DNA of 64,000 nt, taken from the NCBI RefSeq assembly GCF_048128805.1, contig NC_136016.1, forward strand, positions 5,972,501 to 6,036,500. The letters are read 5' to 3'. The translations under genes and the position numbers were made by a program. Below, one piece after another: positions 50,620 to 64,000 of this stretch (positions are counted from its first letter, which is position 1; every line of letters begins with the position of its first letter). The notes under the pieces are model-generated. The model was not told the DNA's origin. It made no database searches and saw only the letters and a program-made list of their open reading frames with translations. The stretch comes from Centroberyx gerrardi. Taxonomy: Eukaryota > Chordata > Actinopteri > Beryciformes > Berycidae.

Positions 50620-50846
50620 GTAAAAGCTTCATGCGGAGCACTTGAAGGCAGCATGACGTCACTTTGTGGGCGTTACGCACGTATGGCGGAAGTGCAGGTG
50701 CATCACCAGCATCATAACAACAGTTATTACAACGCAGACCAAGTGGGAAAGGTTTCCGAGGCTGGAGATACAATTTCATTCCTGATAGCAGAACACAAGA
50801 TAATCTTTAATCTTTTTCTTGTCGACGCGTCTAGAGGGACGTCGAA
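50620..50846 (+). promoter_or_regulatory. wbp2 promoter/5'UTR region with CRE
   Basis: A perfect TGACGTCA lies at 50654-50661, about 190 bases before the ATG. It is embedded in gcggagcacttgaaggcagc, then atgacgtcac, which resembles sequence at 19236-19262 upstream of the RUN-PDZ-PTB gene. The transcription start is not defined by sequence. Confidence 0.5.
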
Positions 50847-53800
50847 ATGGCTCTGAACCAGAACAACTCGGAATCCGGCGGTGTCATCATCAACAACAGT
50901 GAAAGGTAGCTTGGGTAACTAGCTAGGTTAGCTGTGTGTTAGGGTAGTTACCGTTACCCCAGCCCCGATAGGTTCAGTTCTCTCTTGTATGGAGAGAACG
51001 GTACGCCAAACTCCAGTCAAAAATCTGACAATTTAATGTGGCCTTGCTTACTGACAGAAGTACATGCCAGGTAGAACCAACTTAAGACCTTATCTGAACC
51101 GTTAGGAGCCACTATTCCATTCGGCATACATCCAATACACCAAGCAGCATTTATTTCAATAAAATGTTCAACCTTTAGAATCGGTTAGCCTGTTATTCCT
51201 ACATGCATCTTAACGTTATACCAAAATACATCATGGTGGGCGGTTGCGAGCAGCGTGAACCAGTTGTAAAAGTTGACCTTTTGTTTCAATAAAGTGCATC
51301 TTGGTGGATCAGGCGTATGCCGAATTGAGGAGCGGCTCCTAACGATTTATAATAGCACTTCAAACCTGTTCAACCAGGTATGCACCTTTGCCGATGGGCA
51401 AGGCCACATTAAAATGTCAGATTTTATGCGTTACGTTCTCTGTGCAAGAGAACGGAGCGTATCGCGGCTACGTTATCCGTAGTCATCATGGCCATCAACC
51501 TGTTATATCATCGTTGTAGTCAACTAGCAGGCTTGTGATCTGATCACATTCAGCGTTGCTGCTCATGCATTGTTTTCAAGGTTGTAGCACAAGTACATTC
51601 ATGTTTTTTCGAGGGTGAAACGCTTAGTGCCATCATGCCGTGACAATAACTTAGTCAGCGGTCAGGGTCCAGTCATTGCAGTGCTGGGCTGCTGCATTGC
51701 TTGCTGTCATCATCAGCACGGCTGTCTCCACTGTCTGCACATTGGCTAGCTCAATAATAAGGATTTATAGTCTAGATACAAGTCACTACATTTTACATTA
51801 AGTAACACCAGTGGCGGATGTTTCTCGAACGTGCGGGAGCCTCATGTTAAACCCATTATTACTGCTAACCCACGGCCAGTAGTAGGCCAGTGTCACAAGT
51901 GTAATCCCTTTACTATTTACTGAAAGTAAGTGACGGGCTATGTTTGGTAACTGGACAGTTGCACAATGGCCCATAATCCACAAGCAGTTTACTCAGAGAT
52001 TATGACATTTAGGGTTGAGTCATATCATTAACAAAACAAAAACTCATAATAATACAACATTTTTGTATTTTTTTACAATATAGACTGAACCATAACATCT
52101 AATAATAACTTTATACCTTGTCAGGGTCTGGGGCTGGTAGGGATCCAGTGTCTAGCTCAAGGACACTTCAGCAGGCCGCATGTTTGCTGATACAGCCTGT
52201 TCAAATTTACTATGTTCAATTAATTGATTGTGTTCATTTGTCTCCATTTCTGTCACCAGCGTGTTGATGAACTATGATAACGTGGAGCTGGTTTTCTGTG
52301 ACGCGGACAGTCTGCCTGAAGCCTTCAGGAAGAGCAAGAAGGGGAGCATCTACCTAACTCCCTACAGGGTAAGAGACGAGACCCAGAGGTCTTAATCTAT
52401 ATTTAGCACAAGCCTCATGGTGACATAACGCTGAGACTATTGACAGTAAGTAAACAACAAAATGCAGAACTCTGATTCTATTTAGGAGTATTAGATTTAG
52501 CCTTGCTTTAATATCTCCAGGTCTTACAAGACAATGGGAAAAGTTGAGGATGAGTTTAGAACACATTTGACTGCTGAGATGATGATAGTTGCTGATGTTT
52601 TCTGCCAGGTGATCTTCCTGGCTAAGGGGCGGGATGCTCTGCAGTCCTTCATGATGCCCTTCTACCTGATGAAGGGCTGTGAGGTCAAACAGCCTGTGCT
52701 GGGGGCCAATTACATCAAAGGCACAATTACCGCTGAGCCTGGAGGTAGGTGTGTGTGTGTGTGTGTGTCTCTCCATGCAGTTAGTCAGTGCATGAAAGAA
52801 AGTACACAGTGGATTCCTCTTCTTGTTTTCTCTTCCAGGTGGCTGGGAGGGCTCTGCCTCTTTCAAGCTGGTGTTTGCTGCTGGAGGAGCCATAGAGTTT
52901 GGCCAGTACATGCTGCAGGTGGCAGCTCAGGGTACGGTTACAGACCCACAGAAACAGTGCTACATCAAGGACTGTACGATAACTGACACTTGGGGTGATT
53001 TTCCTCCATCTTGTCTTTTCATCTTCCATCTTTTTCCCGCCTTGTGCCTTGCGCCTTGCAGCGTCCAGAGGTCAGCCAGTGACTGCTGGGTTTGGTGGAT
53101 GCCCCTACATGGCTAACGGGGCCTATGCTTGCCCTCCTCCCCCTGCTAATGGGATGTACCCCGCCGGACCCCCGCCCGGCTACACCTACCCCAACCCTCC
53201 TCCTCCAGGTACACACACACACTGTTGATTTTACAACGGAGATCTCCACTGAAGAGAAATAAATCCACGGCTAGGTCTAACCCATGCCTGTGAAAGCGCA
53301 CACGGCATCAAACCTAATCCGCAATGGCGTGTGTTCCTACTGTCCAGGTGGATTCTACCCGAACCCTCCAGCGTTTGACGGCCCCGCGGCGTACATGCCC
53401 CCCCCTCCGTACTCTGCTCCTCTGGGCCAGCAGCCCCCACATGACCCAGACCTGCCCTCCACATCAGCAGGTGAGATTATGCAAGGTACTGGTAGGCAAC
53501 CAGTTGGTATCTACTGGTGTTCACTCTGTGTAATCAGAGTGATCAGCCTGCTGGTGATTGGACTATATTTCAGTATTCCAATCTCTTTTTGTCAGGCAGA
53601 AATACAATGTGAACTGATTACCTGCCTGAGGAGCTTAGGCTAACAGAACGGCTATCATCTTTATAATCACTTCTTAAAGCCTTGTAGACTTGTTTTATGT
53701 TATGTCTTTTATCATATTGTCTTTTAATATTAGTTTTACCCTCCATTCTTTCCTTTTATCTTGTGATGCCTTCTTATTTTTCCTTGTTTTAATGTATTTC

Positions 53801-55797
53801 ATGAGTTGGTGATTGTCAAAGCACTTTATAAACTTAAAAAAAAGCCACCAATCACATGCTGCATTGCTACTATTCAAACAAACAAATTAACAAATGTGGT
53901 ATTGATCAGTATTAGCTGATTTACCCATTTCAAAAATCAGCTGGAAGGTATTGGTTGAAAGAATCTCAGCAGAAACGCTCCTTCGCTCCTCAGTGAAACA
54001 TTTTGCAGCAGCCCCGGCCGCTGAATGATGCCTTTGTTGCTCGTTCAAATCTATCGCCGCCTCTCACTCGCTTCTCCCTCTGCCTCCTCTACCGGCTGCC
54101 TCGCTCCCATTTCTCATTTTGTCTTCATTCCCTTTTTTTTCCCCCATCATTATCCCGGCCATTGTAGCTCAGGCTTGATTAGCTCCAGTCATCTCGTGTA
54201 GCCCAGGGATTAATCGTAAGACCATGTTTAATTAATGTGAGCTCCCCCCTCCCGCCCCCGTCTCTCTGTCTGTCTCCCTCTCTCCCAGCGGAGGCCAAAG
54301 CAGCCGAGGCAGCAGCTAGTGCCAGCTGTGCCACGCTGCCTCCCACACATGTCTACCTACCACAGGTAAGACGCCTGCTGCAGTGTGGCTCCCTCAAACT
54401 GCAGCACAACCAGGGTTAAACTGATCCAGCTATGAATTTACTCATACATCGGGGTGATATGGTTCTTTTATTTAACATCAGATATCAGTTAGTCAGTGTG
54501 GTCCACCTCTGATATGATGGATATGATGCAGTTTGTTTGATGACATATTTATTGTAGAATTGATCAGTACTACACTGGTTGTCTATGCGAAAAACTTAAC
54601 ATGAATTCAAATGTGACATTTTGATCTGATTGCACACAAGCATTCAGGAATATGTCACTATTACTATTATTATTAATACTGTTTCCAAGCCCAGAAATAC
54701 AATTCTGGGTGAAACACTGAGTGCACTTCTGGCACGAAAATGGTCAAATTTAAAGATATCAAATATCGGCACAAAATATCAGCTATCAGTTGCTTCAATC
54801 CTGAAATATATGTATCAGCCTACAGAATCACATATTGGTCAAACCCTAAATAGAACTAAAGAAATATCAGAAATGATAGCTGATATAGTTTAATCGCATA
54901 AAATATCAGCTCTTTGGTGTCTGCTTCCCGGCCCAGCGTCATGCAGGACAGGTCAGAACAGGGCAAAGCATGGCCAGTGACTCCTGCACAGGAAATAGCA
55001 GTGAGCCACTGCAGGTCAGTAGCAGTGAAGCAGGGCCCTCCAGACCACAGCAAACCCAGCAAGAAGTCAACTTCAAGCAATATTCCAACTGGTTTTAACT
55101 TGGGGGTTATTCGGCACTTGGCTGGCATGAAAACCAGAATATAAACTAATCACCACGATTGGATGCAGCTGGACGAGTTTGTAGCATTCAGATTTTTGAA
55201 AATTGCCTGAAAACTGACATTTAACACGTTGGTGAACAGATTTAACAACAGATCCTGCTACTGTGATTTTCAACTGACTGTGGGTCCAATGTTTTAGAAC
55301 ATAATTTAGCCAAATAGCATTTTTATTGATAGAAGAGAACATAGTGGAGGGATACCACTTAGGAGAGATGGTACTGTTTGGGAGACCGGATCTACTTTTA
55401 TTTTTAAAGTAGAGTAGTAGTAGAAAGGCAAAATAACGGCTAACCAATGACTGCTTTATTGTTTTAAAAGCAGGATCTGTTGTTGAATATGTTCACAAGC
55501 GTGTTAAATGTCAGTTTTCAGTCTATTTTCGTGGCCTCATTCAAATGAACGGGAAGTAAAAATCCGAACTCTACAAACTCGTCCCAGCTGCATCTAATCT
55601 TGGTGTAGTTTATATTCTGGTTTTCATTGTGGTCAAGTGCCGAATAACCCCCATGTTAAAACTAAGTGGAATATTGCTTTAATCAGAATGGACCATTGCA
55701 CAGACGTTGAAATCTGCCGTGTCAAATAACTGTTTCCCGTCTTTCCTAGGACAAGCCTCCTCCCTACTCCCCTCCCGAAGACAAGAAGAACCAGTAG
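50847..55797 (+). CDS. wbp2: WW domain-binding protein 2
   Basis: WBP2 is a coactivator that binds WW-domain proteins (YAP, TAZ, WWOX, NEDD4-type ligases) and nuclear receptors. Eight coding exons: 50847-50905, 52260-52368, 52609-52744, 52839-52931, 53062-53208, 53348-53470, 54289-54365, 55750-55797; 263 aa (human 261). The N-terminus [17 protein letters not shown] and the GRAM domain (about residues 20-130: [57 protein letters not shown]) match human closely. The C-terminal half is proline-rich with two PPxY motifs: PPPY in exon 53348-53470 and PPPY in the last exon ([14 protein letters not shown]). Exon 54289-54365 holds the conserved [11 protein letters not shown]. Two fold-back elements sit in its introns (50955-51485 and 55075-55680). 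Confidence 0.96.
50955..51485. mobile_element. Fold-back element in wbp2 intron 1
   Basis: Left arm about 50955-51175 and right arm about 51270-51485 are inverted copies: ctgacaatttaatgtggcct against the complement of ggccacattaaaatgtcaga, and cgttaggagcc plus attcggcatac against ggctcctaacg plus gtatgccgaat. The spacer is about 95 bases. Each arm is capped by a small hairpin of its own (gttctctcttgtatggagag plus aac; gttctctgtgcaagagaac). No coding frame. Confidence 0.8.
54710..54865. repeat. Diverged repeat fragment (candidate)
   Basis: Contains aaatatcggcacaaaatatc, agctatcagttgcttcaatc and cacatattggtcaaacccta, the style of a dispersed teleost repeat with ATCGG/TATCGG steps. Single copy here, so the call is weak. 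Confidence 0.3.
55075..55680. mobile_element. Fold-back element in last wbp2 intron
   Basis: About 606 bp with inverted arms of about 180-210 bp. The left begins aagcaatattccaactggtt and continues gggggttattcggcacttgg; the right end is the complement of aagcaatattccacttagtt and gggggttattcggcacttga. Inner parts such as ctgaaaactgacatttaaca and caacagatcctgct also match. The central loop (about 55256-55468) is unpaired. It ends about 70 bases before the last exon. Confidence 0.85.
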
Positions 55798-57120
55798 ACC
55801 TGCTTCATCTCGCCCTCGTTCCTTTCTTCCACCCGCATCCTCCATCCCGCTGGCTCACCTCTCCTCCTCTCCTCCCCGTTAACTGGATGCCGGCAAGGCC
55901 GAAGTCAACTTTTCCCCTTTGTTTTTCCTCTCTCTCTCCGTCTCCTCCTCTGACTCGTCCCTGTGGTTCTCACCTTCCTCTCACCCTCCGTTGCTTTCCA
56001 CCTCCGCTCATCCCTCTCTCACATTCCTTTTAATGATTCATAATGTAATCAGCTGTTAGTTCAGCTCCATTCTCCTCGCTAAGACCCCAGACCTGACATA
56101 AATTAAAAAAAAAGTATTAATAGCAGTCCTTGAAAGGGATGTGATTGTTTGGGCCAAAGTTGTCAGGATATGGGGGCTATTTTCAATATAGTTCACTGAA
56201 GTTTTGTAGCCTGACTAGCCGGCTATTTTAGTATTTGTTGCCTTGCAAGTTGGCTAAAGAAACAAACTGCCACCCCACAGTAGATTTAGCTACGCTGTGA
56301 AGCTCACTTAGAACTTTCTACGACTGTTTGTCTATCAAACTAGACGGAATGGAATGACGTAATTCCTTTGCTAACCAATCCAGAGGCGAGCTGAACGCAG
56401 TGTTTTATTTTTCTATAATTTCTTTGTGTGTACAGGCTTTTAATATGTCGACTTTAAAAAAAAAAAAAAGGAGATATTTTTCTCGGTAACACTAACCTAT
56501 AAAATGAGATGCTTTTGTAAAGATAGCTGGTCGCGGGGTGGGCCGGTCTGCTTCGACGTGTTCTAGCGGATGAGAGGACCACAAAGATTAGAGCAGCGCA
56601 GAGCCCCGGCAGTGAATCCCTGATCCTGGATTAGACTAGAGAGCGAGCGCGGCCCGGGCCCCGGAGGGACACGCTGCCAGGAGGGATTATCGTTACACTG
56701 TGCGGTCGCCCAATGATGTCACGTCCTGTTTTGTCACGCCTCTGAACATTCGAGAACACACGCGCGCGCGGTCAGACGCTCGACTCGCCGGCCCGCTTCA
56801 CCCTCCACTGTTCTAATGTACATTTCACTCTCGAACCTAACGATCAAAAAAAACACACGTGGGCTCGTCGGAGGATCTTCTCTATGTTTCTACTTTTCGT
56901 GGTTGTGATCTTAACTGACATGTTTGAGGTCGATCTTTAAATCTGATCCGAGCACCTTAGCGTCTGGGCCTCTACTCTTCCTTCCTCTATTGTCACTAAT
57001 CTATATACTGTATCTGTGGCACATCCGTGGCTGATTCTTTGCACTTTCAGAACGCTATGCATCGGGCCCCTGTTTGCTCTGTCATGGCTGTGTGTATATT
57101 AATAAAGCTCTGTATTTATT
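55798..57120 (+). other. wbp2: wbp2 3' untranslated region
   Basis: No coding exon after the TAG at 55795-55797. Begins pyrimidine-rich (ctcctcctctcctccccg), contains a GC-rich patch around 56520-56800 with (CG)n at 56760, and ends at AATAAA 57101-57106. Confidence 0.65.
57101..57106 (+). terminator. Poly(A) signal of wbp2
   Basis: AATAAA within attaataaagctctg, about 1.3 kb after the stop codon. The A-rich run at 57157-57173 lies a little downstream. Confidence 0.65.
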
Positions 57121-59055
57121 TCAAACTAATTTATTGAGTAATTTATTTTAAACGGCAAAAAAAAAAAAAAAAAGTAATGTGGACAAAACAAAGCATGATC
57201 TCAACAGCAACTAATGCATGTATGCATTGGATTGGATTTTATTAAATGGATTCTTGATTCATGTGAAATGTGAGTGTTTTTGTGTTCATTTCTACGCTAA
57301 ATATTGCTATATCACACGTTGATGGGTGGGTTTACTGAATGTCCACTTTCAAAACAGCATAGTGCATTAGCATAAACATCTATTCCATAGTCAGCAGGGG
57401 GTTAAGGTGAAATGTCATCCGGCTTTAGCAGCCTTGAAATGTGCTTTTCCCTTCTCGCTCAGTCAGTAGTCCTGGTCTGTGCTTCCGGACAACTTGTGCA
57501 AATCCACAACAGTTTTCCCAAAGACTGGTGTCTGATGTCCTGAGCCTCCAGTTCTTCAACATTCCAAGGTCACAGCTATGCTTTCTGAGTGCTCATGGTA
57601 AAGTCAAAAAGGCCAAAAGCCCATTAAAAACATCTGTACAGTACAGCAGATTCCATCAAAACACCGTCAGCATCACAGGTTTGGGATTGTAACATCAGGG
57701 CGACTGGTTTGTGCATTCCTGTTAAGATCCCAAGATTTAAGAAGTGGTCCGTTTTCGGCTATGTATCCTCAGTAGCAATGCACAACCTCACGGTGATTCG
57801 GGTTTCACCTACATCTCTTATGGGAGAAAGAAAGGAGTTGCAGATTTAACAGGACAAAGTCTCACATCCCATGAGTGGGCCCACTACACCTTGGAGTGGC
57901 TTATTGTCCTACACAGGCCACATGATCAAGCGGCTCGCTTCCTTCTGTGGATTGAATTCTACCTCCAGAGTGGAGCGGTCGGACTGGACAAAGACAGTGG
58001 TCAGTCACAAGCTTGGATCCAATGAGTTAGAACAAAGAAGAGACTATACTATCATGGATATTAAGAATTTGGCATATGTGCAATACAAGTTGGCAACATA
58101 CACTATCACCCTTGAAAGGTTGTGCATTTGTAAAAACAACCATATTGTATATGTGCCACGTTCCAAAATCTGTGTCAATGACAATATGGTCTTCTCCTTT
58201 GTCCAATCAGGAAAAAAATACAGGGTTGACCAGTTTTAGTTCTAGCCCACCACTGGCAAAGCAACACAATGGGTAAACTGCTGCACTCATGTGCCCATCA
58301 GAGGCTCATGGTTTCTAATTGGCCAACAAGCACTCATATTATTCATGTAAGCCTGAAAAGATAAAAATAAGAAAAAACACGAGTTTCACAAAGAGTGAAC
58401 ACTCATTATGAATCTTAGGAATGCTTGTTGTCCAATTCTGTTGATTGGAAGTCCTAGACATGGATTTTACTAATCACTGATGTATGATTTTATAATTTGA
58501 GCCACTGCCCACTTGTGACACATACCTGTAAGCCCACCCACCAGTAATGAATACTTATTGCTTTGCGGTAGACCAAGAAAACTCAAAATAATATTGTGTA
58601 GACTTAAGTAGGCTAAGCTGACTTAGCCTATCTGAAAAAGCACATCTAATCTATCTAAAGTTCAAGATTATTTCATTCATACTTAGAAAAAACAAAAGTG
58701 CTGGCCTTGAACTAGAACCTTCACACCCTAAAGCTGTTTAGGTCCAGAGTTTGTGACCACTGCCTCAGGTATGTCACTGCCATATGGTGAATAAGAACAC
58801 TAATTAGCCAGGGCCAATTAGCCAGTTGTTGGGAGAGGATGCCCCTAACTTTTCATACAGTCAGTTCTTCTTCTAGCTAAAACATGTTAAGATGAGAGCC
58901 ATTATAAAGGGGGAAAAAAGAAAGATAAAAAAAATCTCCTAAATGGTTAAGGGCATCTTCTACCTTGAGCCAGCTAGGGCCCGTATTTGATAGTGCTTCT
59001 TCTCAGGTCATCGCTGATCACTGAACTCCTTTCTTCACCTCTTTCGCGGGTCGGC
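57121..59055. other. Intergenic region between wbp2 and trim65
   Basis: The two genes converge here. I see no conserved coding exon, RNA gene or clear repeat. The segment at 58690-58790 has a possible reversed pol III B box (gaactagaacc), too weak to call a SINE. The trim65 3'UTR must occupy the distal part. Confidence 0.4.
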
Positions 59056-63665
<4,610 letters not shown>

Positions 63666-64000
63666 CTCTGAAGAATGAGCACACACCTTATCTCTGTGAA
63701 GGGAGAACAGGTTGGTCATGATGTCATACAGTTCAATAGTGTGGTGAAAGTACCTGGCCTGTCTCACCTTTGTGTATTAGTGGCTACTATCACAATTTTA
63801 AATCTATTACATGAGTATTGATTGAGGGGAGGGCAAACTTTAGCTTAAATGCTTGTCCTCATTACTGATACTACCATATAACAGGCTGTGCAGCAGTCAT
63901 AGCCATGGTCAAGCAGCAATATAGCTGATCAGTACAGGTGGTAACGTTAGCTAACACACATTAACTTAGCCAACTGGAAGGAAGAGCTAACGTTAGCTAG
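63666..64000. promoter_or_regulatory. Upstream region of trim65
   Basis: Probably holds the 5'UTR exon and promoter of trim65. It ends with repeated gttagcta steps (aacgttagctaac, taacgttagctag). No TATA box is assigned. Confidence 0.35.

Larger units (their letters stand above)
48063..50846. other. unc13d-wbp2 intergenic region
   Basis: Divergent neighbours (unc13d minus, wbp2 plus). Contains a GT microsatellite (48138-48159), the tatctg-type satellite, CT and CA runs at 49977-50046, and the wbp2 promoter near 50640-50846. No coding frame of interest was seen. Confidence 0.6.

Noticed and set aside
57441-58239. Several 80-120 codon frames between wbp2 and trim65
   Set aside because: No similarity, no splice logic and ordinary composition for intergenic DNA.
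58690-58790. Possible further tRNA-like SINE on the minus strand
   Set aside because: Only a B-box-like ggttctagttcaa is present, without a convincing A box or tail.

Overview
The window looks like nuclear DNA of a ray-finned fish, probably a percomorph teleost. Genes are split into many short exons with GT-AG introns. Introns hold CA/GA/CT microsatellites, minisatellites, tRNA-derived SINE pieces and small non-autonomous DNA transposons, and the proteins read as fish orthologues of human genes. Gene order matches (from memory) the human 17q25 block ITGB4 - H3-3B - UNK - UNC13D - WBP2 - TRIM65. GALK1, which lies between ITGB4 and H3-3B in human, and TRIM47 were not found at the matching places.

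Layout: (1) 1-10137 (+), the 3' part of itgb4 (cytoplasmic tail with Calx-beta and four FnIII domains), then its 3'UTR to about 11.6 kb. (2) 12492-16188 (-), an unnamed gene with a C-terminal PRY-SPRY domain and a probable non-coding first exon near 18.2-18.4 kb. (3) 19652-24487 (+), an unnamed RUN-PDZ-PTB adaptor gene. (4) 25277-25958 (-), histone H3.3 (h3f3b), divergent from (5) unk, 27399-35550 (+). (6) unc13d (Munc13-4), 36805-48062 (-). (7) wbp2, 50847-55797 (+), with a long 3'UTR. (8) trim65, 59056-63665 (-).

Reading frames were assembled by hand from splice sites. For every gene the summed coding exons come to a whole number of codons: itgb4 part 1184 aa, SPRY gene 432, RUN-PDZ-PTB 435, H3.3 136, Unk 815, Munc13-4 1117, Wbp2 263, Trim65 503. 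The genes do not form a pathway; they are a conserved neighbourhood covering cell adhesion (itgb4), chromatin (h3f3b), mRNA translation control (unk), granule exocytosis (unc13d), transcription coactivation (wbp2) and ubiquitin/innate immunity (trim65).

The most interesting points are an additional, single-exon Calx-beta-like domain in itgb4 that I do not find in the human protein; a cassette exon in the itgb4 connecting segment that matches the human beta4C insert; the RUN-PDZ-PTB and PRY-SPRY genes sitting where GALK1 would be expected; two long-armed fold-back elements in wbp2 introns and another in the SPRY gene; and a composite repeat family present in several copies. No retrovirus-like or other capsid/envelope element was recognised.
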